DNA from: Seriola aureovittata
Lineage: Eukaryota > Chordata > Actinopteri > Carangiformes > Carangidae
Assembly (NCBI RefSeq): GCF_021018895.1
Contig: NC_079376.1
Coordinates: forward strand, 23,522,001-23,586,000
Direction of reading: 5' to 3'
DNA length: 64,000 bases
The notes under the pieces were generated by a model. That model saw only the letters and a list, made by a program, of their open reading frames with translations. It made no database searches and was not told the origin of the DNA. The position numbers and the translations under genes are program-made. This document shows positions 36,590 through 47,165 of the stretch, one piece after another. Position 1 is the stretch's first letter. Every line of letters starts with the position of its first letter.

Positions 36590-36770
36590 TCTATAGTGTG
36601 CTCATATTCAGCACTTTCTTTTTGTTGTCTACTTGTTTGTTATTGTACTTATATGTGTCTTATGCATTGTATATGTATTTGTCTATTTATTTTAATTGCT
36701 CTTTCTACAGCACTTCGGTCAGCTCAAACTGTGTTTAAATGTGCTATAGAAATAAAGCTGACCTGACTCC
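36590..36770 (+). mobile_element. LINE 3'-end-like tail
   Basis: The sequence gtttaaatgtgctatagaaa followed by taaagctgacctgac resembles the 3' terminus of fish L2-type LINEs (and of SINEs that borrow this tail), which end in short ctgac/ttgac repeats. No RT is found upstream, so this would be a severely 5'-truncated copy. Confidence 0.45.
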
Positions 36771-37589
36771 AGACTTGTTCCCCTTCACAGTTCTGGTTCC
36801 CACTGTTCTCCTGGGAACACTCAGAGCTTTTTGTCCTGATCTAATCCAGGAGAGAGAGTGAGGCCGTGCATCTGCATTCAAACAACATTCACACCGGTCT
36901 TTATGATTCTTAGTGGCTGTGAATCAAGACAGCTGCTCTAACCAAAGACCGGTCCTCTTCACATGTTTACACATCGCCCCGGTCTCCATGTTCCACTGGA
37001 GTCTGTTCTTCTGTCCAAGGAGATGACGTGAGGCGAAAAGGCCACAGGTCGGACTCAAGCCCACGCCGCTGTGGTTAAGACTAACTGCTGTGTCACTATT
37101 ATTAATATTGCTATCACTGTACGTTCTTGTTCTTTTCCTCTATGCTCTCTCCTGCTCTCTCTCTCTCTCTCTCTTTTTCTGAGCGTGTTTGTGTTTTGTC
37201 TGTTCGCACGTGTTTTCTGAAGATGCAGATTTTGAGCTCTCAGGGCCACCGTAGAAAGCAGTCAAAAATCAGATGTTCACCTTTACCCACAGTTCAGTAC
37301 TTTTCGGTGTCAGGGGACGGAGGTTGCGGTGGTGGATGACTGTGTGTTAGCGATGCCAGAATAAAAAGAAATCTGGTAGTTGGTACCAACATCAATAAAA
37401 TTCCAAGATTCTTGATTACCAAAGTCAATACCACAGCAAGAAACAAAACCACAGAGGCTGAAATGATCTGTGACATGTTCACACAGCCTACTGACTTCTG
37501 GTCGTACATAACCGATGATCTTTTTTTTCAGCCTGTGGTTGCACTTTCACTTGCTGCTGTCGTTCTTCCTCCCCCTGTTGTTGTTGTTT

Positions 37590-37626
<37 letters not shown>

Positions 37627-38062
37627 CTGAGTTTGTTGTCAGACTACAACTCTAATACCGCCCTCTTCAGTCCTGGAAGAATCACATCTACTGCAGCTAC
37701 GACATCTGTGCTGTGGCAGAACAAGAATGTCACATTGTCAGAATTTGACATCAGACATCAGAGGGAAGTCTGTCCAGTATCTGTCAGTCAATATGGAACA
37801 AGAACATGAGCTAAAATAACTCAAAGTTTCCCAGTCAATCTTTATTTAATCCTCTAGCTGTAAAAATGGTTTCAAATTGCGTCTGGAGCAAACTGATCAC
37901 CTCTGTATCCAAACTTCCTCCTGCTGTCATTAGAAGTCTGTCACCACCAATATTGCTGCTGTATCAATATTAATCTATTGATTGCCAATATTATTGTTAA
38001 TGCTGCTTGTACTGATCACTAAGATCATATTCACCCTCTAATAAACTGAACCAGCCTCAGTC
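36771..38062. other. Unassigned DNA with microsatellites
   Basis: (CT)n at 37157-37173 and (GTT)n at 37574-37624. ORFs overlapping them are repeat-driven. Nothing else recognised. Confidence 0.4.
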
Positions 38063-38067
38063 AGTGT

Positions 38068-38101
<34 letters not shown>

Positions 38102-38102
38102 T
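38063..38102. repeat. (GT)n microsatellite
   Basis: About 19 GT units with one AT interruption. Confidence 0.95.
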
Positions 38103-38803
38103 GTTGGTTATTGGAGCCTCTCCATGCGGCCCTCAGGAACAAACACAGTGAAAACACAGCTGTGGTTCTCCGGTCCTCTGACAGACCAGACCTCTACTAT
38201 GGAGGCCAGAGCATCCGTCTGCCTGAGGGGTCCGAACCCCACGCCGCATCCCTGCCTCATGCCGTTAGCTTTATTTACTCTGTGGTCACATGATCCCTGC
38301 TCGCTCTCAGCGGCTCAGGCAGAAGCAGTTGCCCCCCCCGCCCCTTCCCTCCCTCCCTCCGTCTGCAGATGTTACTCAGGTTTATTTGTGTTTAGAGGCC
38401 TTTGTTTTCTTCAGTTGCATCAGTAAGCTGCTCCTCCACTGGGGGGGTCACATGCCTTTGTGTCAGACTGTGTCCAGCAGTCGACAGCTGAATCCTCTGG
38501 GGCTCATGTGCTCCAGCCGAACCCTCAGAGGGGGCCCACTGCCTGGGATGCTCTGAGTCCAGTTTGATGGTGAACGCAGTAAACATCCCAAGTCCACACT
38601 GTGCATGAAGACAGCGTTACTGTAACTGTAGTTCACTCTCTCTGGCTCCCTGTTTGGTCCTGACTAACACACCTGTAGAGACCATAGATCGTTCCCATAA
38701 GACACATTACAACACAGTACTGTACAAGTTAGAGTTCTGTCCCTGAGCCTGTTGAAGGTCACATGATGACTCCTCCATTCATGAGGTTGACGTGTTGTTT
38801 TTT
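38103..38803. other. Unassigned non-coding DNA
   Basis: Relatively GC-rich with overlapping ORFs up to 120 codons. No domain is recognised. Confidence 0.35.
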
Positions 38804-38945
38804 TATTCCTCTGCACCGGCGCCAGTCAGAGCCAGAGGCATATTGTTTTCAGGTATACGCCCATCCGTCCCGTTCTCATGGACACAATATCTCAGTAACG
38901 CCTTGATACAACTTCTTCAAATTTGGTAGAAACATTCACTAGAAA
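38804..38945 (-). repeat. Dispersed repeat family 1, copy B (-)
   Basis: Starts tcctctgcaccggcgcc and continues to gaggcatattgttttcagg, atatctcagtaac and tcaaatttggtagaaacatt. It matches 59703-59830 at roughly 80 percent by eye and the reverse complement of copy C. Confidence 0.8.
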
Positions 38946-39180
38946 ATCACTAGTCCCCATATAGTGAGTTCGCCATTTTGGAGTGCTGTTCAAAAGTATA
39001 GTGAGGATTATTATACCCTATATAGTGGACTCAGTGTATCCCACAATGCATCATGAAAAGTAGCGTACCACCGATGGTCGTTAAACTAGCAATATAAACC
39101 ATCATGCATTGCGCCCGTGCTGAAAGACAGAAAAATGGTGCAGCGAAAACGACCCGAGTAGTGTCCAAAAGTGTTTTTCC
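38946..39180. repeat. Probable non-autonomous DNA transposon remnant
   Basis: The word string catatagtgagttcgccatt, then tatatagtggactcagtgta and tcccacaatgcatcatgaaa belongs to a repeat I recognise as common in fish genomes. It abuts family 1 copy B. Ends and target duplication were not resolved. Confidence 0.45.
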
Positions 39181-39852
39181 ATTTTACAGACAAGCTCACT
39201 GATTCTCAAGTATTTATCTCAACAAATGAACCCAAAGCAGTCTGTGGAATATACACTAGTATCATCAGCATAATAATGAACATTACAGTTTATGGAGTGG
39301 CAAAGCTACCCATCGATGACCAAGAACGGACCATTGTGGGACACCTGATTTGGCACCCTTTGACAGTACTGTCTGATTTCTACCAGAGATAATAACCATT
39401 TAATAGACTGATCATCCTTTCCTCACCAGAATGGTTTTTCATACATATTATGATCAACAGAATCAAATGCTTAAACCTGTTATCCACTGGTCAAAAAACC
39501 TGCCAAGACCTGCTGACTTCAGGCTTTTGTATTCTATGTGAAAGGTACAATCAGCGTTCACACCCGGGTCACATGACTCTGCAGATGTCACAGGTATTTA
39601 TCGGCTCTGATCGGCAGTGATGTAAACACCCAGGTGAAAACGTCAATTTTCACCCCTTTTCCTGCTGTGACGTCTTTCAGAGAAAGCGACACTGTGAACA
39701 CACCCTGAAATAAGTTTTAAAAACACACATTCACAGACTGAAGCGTTCCATGGAGGCTCCGACACTGACAGGAGCAACAACCCAGAATGAGACAAATACA
39801 TGTTAACAGACTGACTGGCAACTAAAAAGTCACTGTTTCTCATCTGCATCGT

Positions 39853-39854
<2 letters not shown>
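39181..39854. other. Unassigned non-coding DNA
   Basis: May be the continuation of the preceding repeat. No gene. Confidence 0.4.

Positions 39855-39904
<50 letters not shown>
39855..39904. repeat. (GT)n microsatellite
   Basis: About 24 GT units. Confidence 0.95.
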
Positions 39905-39908
<4 letters not shown>

Positions 39909-39935
39909 TGTGTATGTGCATGTGCTCTGTGTACA

Positions 39936-39981
39936 GGGACCATGTCATCACGTCATCAGTTGCATGTGATGACATGGTCCC
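39936..39981. repeat. 16-bp stem inverted repeat
   Basis: gggaccatgtcatcac at 39936-39951 is exactly complementary to gtgatgacatggtccc at 39966-39981, leaving a 14-nt loop. A hairpin is predicted. GT-rich DNA lies on both sides. Confidence 0.9.
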
Positions 39982-40084
39982 CGCAGCTGTGTGTGTGTGT
40001 GTGTCCTCTCAGGCAAACTCAGCTGGCAGTGTAAAAGGAGTCCATCGCCTTTTTTAGCGGGTTTACCCGTGTTCAAAAAACCTG

Positions 40085-40225
40085 CCTATATTTTGGTGTT
40101 AGATAGGTCACAGTGTTGATGGTGATCCAGGGCTTGAACAATATTACTCAGTACACATTATGCAGCTGTTGTTGGGCTGTGACATGATCTAACTCCTGAC
40201 TGCAGGGCTGAACTTTGATGCAAAG
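40085..40225 (-). mobile_element. LINE reverse transcriptase fragment (-)
   Basis: The minus strand reads LQSGVRSCHSPTTAA, a stop, then VLSNIVQALDHHQHCDL. This is the same RT block as at 23450-23500 (QSGFRPCHSTKTAAL). The nucleotide sequences align over about 100 bp, so both are copies of one LINE family. Confidence 0.7.
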
Positions 40226-41466
40226 TCTTCATCCTTGTAGTGTTTGAAGTGTGTGAACCATGAGAAACTTCAGTTTACTGTAATATACATCACTCCTAAT
40301 ACATTCATGTTAAACGTCCTCCTGTTTGATCACACAGGAAGAAGTCAGTCATCACTTATATGTTCAGTTCAACAACAATTTTATTTTGAATAAATCTGCT
40401 TTTTAAGGTTCAAGATGAATTCGAGCTGAACAATGAACCAAAACATTATTAAAATCACAACATGGTGAAAAATCCAAATCACAAGAGCTGCAGATTTGTG
40501 ATGAAGGTAAAATGTGTCACAACACAAATTCAGATACTATTTTTTTTTTTTGTAAAAATTAAATTAAAAATCACCATTATCCCTAAAATCGTGACTCACA
40601 ATCACAATATCCGTCAAAATAATCACAATAAGTTTTTTTTTCATCTTGTTCAGCCCTAACATGTTTATTTCAAAGTGGATATGACCATGATGATGATCCA
40701 TGAGTCTAGTTCTTCTTCCAATCCAAACCAGTGTTACTCACTTTCTGTGTGTGTCAGAGACAGCAGAGCTGTGCTATTGATCTACAGTCTGTGAAGAGTC
40801 TTTGTGCGACTGTAACACACAGACAGCAGAGCTCAGTTCACTGTGGCAGCTGATCACACTTGTACGTCACCAGAGACAGAGCAGACAGTTAGAGTTGACT
40901 GACTGGACTACAGGAGTCGTGTCTCATGGAGAACATACACAAACACTGTAGCCCCCCCAGTGTCTCTGTAGGGCATCATGTCACTTCCTCCTGGGAGCTG
41001 AGAGTCATAGAAGTTTTTCCACCTGCTCCTCTGCCTCTGGTGTGAGGAAACTGACAGGAGTCACAGCCTCCATGTTGACTCAGCTTCCTCTCATCCAAAG
41101 CATTCCCTGAGGACCATATCCTGTGTGTGAGACGGGGGTGAGGTGGGGGGGGTATGCGGCCTGGAGCGATCCAGATGACATGTGTAAGTTCATAGAGAAC
41201 TGAAGTGTGTAAACTCAAAGTGGAGTCAAACAGAAAGCTGCATCCTGTCAGCCCCTGTGGTCTCTGTACCAGGTCCAGAGACCAGAATCCAACATGACAC
41301 CATGCCCTCTGTAGAGAGAGAGGGTTCAGAAAACATACACTCTCACTTTGATGTCCACGGTTTCCTCTCCTATATATAACCACAAGAACAGTGAAAACAC
41401 TGACACGTCCAAAAAATGAATGGAGGTCACATGGAGAGTGCCCACCTGTCAGAAACAAGCCCACAG
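40226..41466. other. Unassigned DNA with a long minus-strand ORF
   Basis: A 172-codon minus ORF spans 40976-41494, but it overlaps the dispersed repeat at 41467, has no domain I recognise and no splice framework. I treat it as chance. Confidence 0.3.
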
Positions 41467-41615
41467 GTCGTCTGTACAGGTTTTTATGACCCACAGTTAT
41501 CTTCCAGTGTCAGGTGACCTCTAGTGGTCGTAGTGTGATAGGAGCAAAGGAGGAAGTCATGTGACGTAGTGCAAAGAACAAAGTCCACGTTAGAGGAGGG
41601 ATGGGGTGGATGAAG
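41467..41615 (+). repeat. Dispersed repeat family 3, copy 2
   Basis: Aligns with 21795-21955 in the same order: gtcgtctgtacagg, ttttatgacccacagttatc, ctctagtggtcgtagtgtga, gtgacgtagt and aaagtccacgttagaggagg. Confidence 0.75.
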
Positions 41616-41784
41616 CTAAGGACCTTCACACAGGAAACAGTTGATCACCTGACATCTCATCTCAAACCATCAGTAGATCAGCGTTTTACTTTTGGTTTAT
41701 GACCAGATACCAGTAAAACTGAAGCGTCATCAGCAGCAGCTGTCCTCTGTGTTGACTCTGTCCACTGTCTATTTATCCAGGTAA

Positions 41785-42348
41785 AGATCTCAGGCTGTAG
41801 GTGCAGATCTCAGGCTGTAGGTGCGGGTCTCAGCTGTAGGTGCAGGTCTCAGGCTGTAGGTGCAGATCTCAGGCTGTAGGTGCGGGTCTCAGCTGTAGGT
41901 GCAGGTCTCAGGCTGTAGGAGCAAATCTCATGCTGTAGGTGCAGGTCTCAGGCTGTAGGTGCGGGTCTCAGCTGTAGGTGCAGATCTCAGGCTGTAGGTG
42001 CAGATCTCAGGCTGTTGGTGCAGATCTCAGGCTGTAGGTGCAGATATCAGGCTGTAGGTGCAGGTCTCAGGCTGTAGGTGCAGATCTCAGGCTGTAGGTG
42101 CAGATCTCAGGCTGTTGGTGCAGATCTCAGGCTGTTGGTGCAGATCTCAGGCTGTAGGTGCAGGTCTCAGGCTGTAGGTGCAGATCTCAGGCTGTTGGTG
42201 CAGATCTCAGGCTGTAGGTGCAGATGTCAGGCTGTAGGTGCAGGTCTCAGGCTGTAGGTGCAGATCTCAGGCTGTTGGTGCAGATCTCAGGCTGTAGGTG
42301 CAGATGTCAGGCTGTAGGTGCAGGTCTCAGGCTGTAGGTGCAGGTCTC
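41785..42348. repeat. 20-bp minisatellite with 80-bp higher-order period
   Basis: About 28 units of cagatctcaggctgtaggtg or close variants (gat/ggt at positions 3-5, tagg/ttgg at 15-18, plus a shorter form lacking one g). Units 42181-42260 and 42261-42340 are identical as an 80-bp block, and 42001-42080 differs from them at one base, showing a four-unit higher-order repeat. Confidence 0.97.
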
Positions 42349-42596
42349 TGTCAGCAGCCTGTAGGACGGGGTACTTCATGTTTGGTGGCTCAGTCCTACA
42401 GCATGATTGTGCAGACAGTAGGAACACAGGCTGGATGCTGGTATTGTGTAGTGTGTAGTGTATGTACTGTGTTCAGTGTCCTTCAGCCAAATACAACAAA
42501 CACAGGAGCCTCTTCTCACTGTCATGAGGTCACCAACTTGTGCTCTTCTGCAGAGCTGGATGTGTATGTTCAGAGCCACTGTCCGTGTGTCTCCAC

Positions 42597-42598
<2 letters not shown>
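42349..42598. other. Unassigned non-coding DNA
   Basis: Spacer between minisatellite and GT tract; no gene. Confidence 0.4.

Positions 42599-42647
<49 letters not shown>
42599..42647. repeat. (GT)n microsatellite
   Basis: About 24 GT units. Confidence 0.95.
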
Positions 42648-42649
<2 letters not shown>

Positions 42650-43458
42650 CATCTGTTTGTGTGACTAACCAGGAAATGGAACTACATTCTCTGGTCCTGA
42701 TTGGTTATCTTTGAATATACATGACATGATTTATCTGTGAAGATGGTTGGACAATAATATTCTGATCGTATAATACGATGTTCACAGTAAATCTAAAGTC
42801 TGTAAACCAACAATGATAAACCTGCAGGAGAAACTGAAGTGTGAACACGTGGGAAAGATTTGTGTTTATGTAAAAAGAAACTGTGAATAACAAATATAAT
42901 AATCAGTGTTGAGGTCACACAGAGACACTGAGAGAAGAAGAAGAGCTGTGAACATGTGTTACAGATATAAAGAAGAAGAAGGGCCCGCGCTGTCGTCCAT
43001 CTTGAAAATCTACTACACCTGTCAGGATCTGCAGCGGGGACAAAGGTAACAGAACCACCTGTTCTCTGTTTGCACTCTGCTCTGTGATTGGACAGTGATT
43101 GTGTCTCTTTACACTTCTACAGGCGGTTTCACTTTAACGTGAGTAGATGATTAACTGGTCTGTTTGGTAAATGATCACCTGGTTAACTCCTCACCTCTGA
43201 TACAGGGCAGCACACAGAGCAGACACTCTCCTCACAGTCTGTAGTGTCCCTCAGTCAGTGGATGAGACCCTCAGCATCAGGGTGGGGCGGTGGTCGGGGG
43301 GCAGGAAGGAGCTCTCTCTCTTTCATCTGAAAGCGAGCCACACAGCAGGCAGCTCCTCTCAGATATGAGCCACTCTCTCATCTCAGTGAGCCATCTGATG
43401 TTGACACAGAGCTGCTGAGCTGCTGTGTTTGTACAGTCACCTACTGATCACATGGACA
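42648..43458. other. Unassigned non-coding DNA
   Basis: Nothing recognised. Confidence 0.45.
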
Positions 43459-43480
43459 CCCCCCCCCCCCCCCCCCCCCC
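43459..43480. repeat. Poly-C (22)
   Basis: Twenty-two consecutive C on the plus strand. A matching 10-G run is at 46371-46380. Confidence 0.95.
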
Positions 43481-43619
43481 AGTCTCCTCTCCTCCAAATG
43501 GTTTCAATAATCCATGGTGGATATAAGGGGGCCTTTGGAACTAAGACCATGTATCTGATGGAGACTCATCAGCCTCTCTGAAGATAGGGAACTACATTCA
43601 TCTGTGTTGGTCTCTGGAC

Positions 43620-43752
43620 GAGCTGGTGATGTTGATGATGATGTTGATGATGTTGATGATGATGTTGATGATGACGTTGATGATGATGTTGATGATGATG
43701 ATGTTGATGATGACGTTGATGATGATGTTGATGATGATGTTGATGATGACGA
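43620..43752. repeat. (GAT/GTT) compound microsatellite
   Basis: Trinucleotides arranged in 9- and 12-bp super-units gatgatgtt / gatgatgatgtt with occasional gacgtt. Overlapping ORFs rich in D, M, H or I in all frames are artefacts. Confidence 0.95.
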
Positions 43753-45359
43753 AGCGAGCTTGTTTCATCACGTCCTCGCAGCTCCCTGCAGAGAGCCCGT
43801 CTGGCCTCTTCCATGGCGTCTCACTCAGCACAGGTTTAATGCTCACAGACCTTCTGCATGTCAGATCCATTTGGTGAAAAGCAGCATTTTCAAATGAGGA
43901 AGACATCAATGAAGACTTTCATAATGGACTGAATGCAGGAAGGTTTTTACTTGTTCTGCCCCTGTGGCTGGAAACAAAATTAAAACACATCTTCTTACAT
44001 GTGACATACCTCCCTGTGAAAAAATATTCACTGTGCAGTAACATGGTCTCTGTCAGTGTTGTGAATATCTGTCACATTAATGTGTGTGTTACATGTTACT
44101 GCTGTAGATGTTGAAGGTTCAGCTCATTTAATAACTTTATACTGTTTCCAGCTCTGTGACGAAATATTTTCCAACTGATCCAAGAGGTTTTTAAACAGTT
44201 TATTTATCTGAAGGAGAGGAAGAAGTTCCTCAACACATGAAGGAAACTTCATCCTTTATTTTATTATTCAAGGTCAAAACCAAGACATTTGGAGATACAT
44301 GGTTTTCACTGGACAGGAAGGGTATCAAATTTGTAATTTAAAAAGTGACTAAAACTGTGAGACAAATGCAGTGGTGTAAAAACTACAATATTCACCTGTG
44401 GAGGAAGACAAGTATGACGTTGTATAAAATGGAAATACAGAAGTAAAAATCCTCAAATTTGTAGTCAAAGAAATTGAGACACAAAAAGAAAAGAAACAAA
44501 AGACAGTATTTGAAAATACAGCTCCTCCTGCAGATCCCTGCTCATATCCACGCACTTTATACCACAGTTAGCAGGAGGCTAAACTGACTCTGACTCTGAC
44601 TTTAGAGTCAGAGTGGTTAGTGGTTAGAGTCAGTCCTGTGGCGAATGGGCCGTTACCTCAGCAGTGTATTCGTTTGTAGTTGAATATCACAACCTCCGTT
44701 CTCTGACATCCAGGTCCAGCTCAACCTGTTCTCTCACTCCCCCTCCTCCTCTTCCTCCTCCTCCTAACTAACTGCTGCGAAGTTAGAAAATATGTGTAAA
44801 AATATGATGTAGGAGCATATTCAGAATTTGTAACTTTCGTGTCTGAAGCAGTAGAAGTTTCCCCATCAGACGAATGAGTGTATGTTGTGGGGTCTCCACA
44901 TTCCACATCAGTCTGCCATGTTGTCACCCTCTACTTGTTATTACATCAGATATGTTGGTGCAAACACCTGGCACGGTAACATGGGAAACAAGGGTTAGGA
45001 AATGGTGCGTTCCAGCTCTATTAGACTGAGGGAGACCTCCATCTGAGAATCAGATAGGACTTATCTCTCACAAATGACTTAAGTGGCTCCTTATAAAGGC
45101 CCTTTTCTATATGAATGCTTTTCTGCACAACACTGCAGACAACTCAAGGTATTTGGCAAATGTCAGATTTTAGACTGACAAATAGAAAATACTGTTGGCT
45201 GTAACTAGACTGTAACTAGACGTCTGCTGGAGCCCAGAAAGAGTTTATGACATTCACGAGTGTTCATGAAATCTGGCTGTTTCCAGACTTTCAGCCACAT
45301 CTCAGTGTCTTCATCAGTGGATGGACATGGCTGAACTGTCAGAGCATCTATTAAACCGC
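43753..45359. other. Unassigned non-coding DNA
   Basis: No gene or repeat recognised except a short CCT-rich tract at 44740-44766. Confidence 0.45.
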
Positions 45360-45550
45360 CACGGACACACAATAGACTATTAACATGAAATAATAATCTC
45401 TATATTGATGTCTACAACAACTAATTGTCTCACTGCTCATGACTGAGCACCTGTGTTTGCTAACAATAGATCATATGACATTTTATATTTGTAATGAAAT
45501 GACAAGCTAACACTGGAAATGAAAGGGCGCGCTATTAGCTATGAAAGAAA
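45360..45550 (+). repeat. Dispersed repeat family 2, copy 3 (+)
   Basis: The words cacggacacacaatagac, attaacatgaaataataatc, gtctcactgctcatgactga, gtgtttgctaacaatagatc and caagctaacactggaaatga occur in the same order in the reverse complement of 63640-63440. Confidence 0.8.
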
Positions 45551-45720
45551 TGTGACAGATCACCACTGAGACTTTATTTATATAGACTTTAATCCAATAG
45601 ACTGACTCAAATCCCATCTCTAATATCATAGGCTACTGTGAAAAAATAAAACGTGGTGGTGTGTTTGTTATTTTAATAAATGATCATTGCCTTAAGAAAC
45701 TAGAATTACTGTCTCGTGGT
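45551..45720. other. Unassigned spacer
   Basis: Short DNA between two repeat copies. Confidence 0.4.
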
Positions 45721-45985
45721 TGTCTTCCTCCTCCACTCAGGCTAGTTTCAGGTTACATCCCTGAGCCTGTGTGAAATTTTGTCATAATTGCTGTGTGAAG
45801 TCATGAGTAATTCAGAGGGCCAAAACCTTGTTTTGTGAGGTCAACCTGACCTTGACCTTTGACCTAATCAGTTGAAATCTAATCAGTTTATCCTTGGGTC
45901 CTCGCGGATGTTTGTGCCAAATTTGAAGAAGTTCCGTCGAGGCGTCACTGAGATATCGTGTCCGTGAGGATGGGATGTATGCACG
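45721..45985 (+). repeat. Dispersed repeat family 1, copy C (+)
   Basis: The most complete copy on this strand: ctagtttcaggttacatccc, ttttgtgaggtcaacctgac, gatgtttgtgccaaatttga, aagttccgtcgaggcgtcac and gagatatcgtgtccgtgagg. It lies directly upstream of the kinase pseudogene. Confidence 0.85.
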
Positions 45986-46009
45986 TACGTATGCTTCCAG
46001 CTCTGGCTG

Positions 46010-46370
46010 CTTACTGCTCTGGACATGGACGCCATGATGAGCACCATCTATGCATGACACTCTCGATATTGAGATCGGTCCAGTCTGACCATAAGGAGGA
46101 GGAGACTCACATGCTTATTGTGGAGGGCTTCCTGCTTTACACCTATGGACATTTGATCGACCCGCTGCACCAACATTACCATATGAAATATGCAAAAACA
46201 GGAAGCTCTAGGAACTACGTGGAGCCAGACTCCCCCGATCTGTTTGATGGCCATGTCAGGCCCATGTATTTTTTAAACACAAGAACACAAGCAGTGGGAA
46301 TTTTTGGAGGAAGGAAATGAATTATGACACTGAATTCACAGTTTTTGAAGACCTTGCAGGCCAATTAGAA
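46010..46370 (+). pseudogene. nmrk: Nicotinamide riboside kinase-like pseudogene
   Basis: Fragments of a nicotinamide riboside kinase (the enzyme that phosphorylates nicotinamide riboside to NMN) are recognisable in order. ALDMDAMMSTIYA (46016-46054) comes first, with a TGA at 46055-46057 where Trp is usual. After a frameshift come HMLIVEGFLLYTYGHLID (46110-46163), SRNYVEPDSPDLFDGHVRPMY (46206-46268) and, in another frame, EFTVFEDLAGQLE near 46333-46371, matching the C-terminal helix. The segment that in active enzymes holds the RR-rich lid after the strand is deleted. The N-terminal P-loop half is missing, its place taken by dispersed repeat family 1. No introns separate the recognisable pieces, which suggests a processed or 5'-truncated retrocopy. 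Assignment to NMRK1 or NMRK2 is not possible here. Confidence 0.75.
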
Positions 46371-47093
46371 GGGGGGGGGGCAGTTATATAATAAAAAATT
46401 ACGAAATAAGCAGATTTGGCCATCAAGCCTTATTTTCTCGCCACAAAACAGCGATATACTACACAGCCCCAGTACATGTTCCTGATCATCTGCAGCAGCA
46501 AGCCCGGACCCTCCTGGCACCAACATCTGGCTGTCACCAGCATTAAAGACGTCACTGGGACAACAAACGCTGTGTGACCTCTGTAAGTTTCTGGAGGTTT
46601 TCCTACTACCACCACACTTTTGAACATTTGAACCCTTGCATTCTAATTCACATACTTTGCACCAAACAATCCTTTCTTAAGAGGGCAAGTAAAATCTGTC
46701 AAAAACAAACAAACATTGAACATTCTTCATTTTACTCTTGTGCTTTGAAACAAAAAGTCTTTTGTATACGCTGACAGAGAATCCCAATTTACACTGGCCT
46801 TTAAATTAACAGTAGCCTGCAGTGCACAGAAATTAAGTCATTGAAAGATTAAAATAACAATCCCATAAATCCATATCTACAGGAAAGCCCACATATACAC
46901 GCCTAAAAGATTTTTAAAAATTCAGTGTATTTCAAAAGAGTTGAAGACTTAAACCAGTCATCTCTTTATTACTTTCCATTTACCACAGAGATGCCTGTTA
47001 TAGAGATAACAGAGATGCATGTGTGCTATTGCTAAATCGATGTGAAGTCATGAAATGTGTTTTTAATCCCACCCACTATACCATCACCTTTAG
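46371..47093. other. Unassigned DNA
   Basis: Begins with a 10-G run at 46371-46380. Nothing else recognised. Confidence 0.45.
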
Positions 47094-47165
47094 ATGGACG
47101 CCGTCCAGCAGTATCAGGGTGAGCGGGGCCCAACAGTACCGCTCAGAACTGCCAGAATCAAAGAG
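47094..47165 (+). other. Possible exon, unrecognised
   Basis: ATG directly after an acceptor-like ccatcacctttag opens 24 codons (MDAVQQYQGERGPTVPLRTA then RIKE) and ends at a donor-like gag|gtagat. The codons are balanced and more protein-like than the surrounding DNA. A second acceptor-like attattgcag at about 47313 opens a frame (DEAKIKKLPVEGGQSGTD) joinable in phase 0, but that frame closes within 25 codons. I do not recognise the product; chance is quite possible. Confidence 0.2.

Noticed and set aside
40976..41494. 172-codon minus-strand ORF
   Set aside because: Overlaps dispersed repeat family 3, no domain, no splice sites or regulatory context; likely chance in moderately GC-rich DNA.
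41785..42348. Possible CRISPR array because of regular repeats
   Set aside because: Units are head-to-tail with no unique spacers, in an animal genome; it is a minisatellite.
43569..43909. ORFs with long Asp/Val, His or Ile/Asn runs
   Set aside because: Produced by the (GAT/GTT) microsatellite in different frames.
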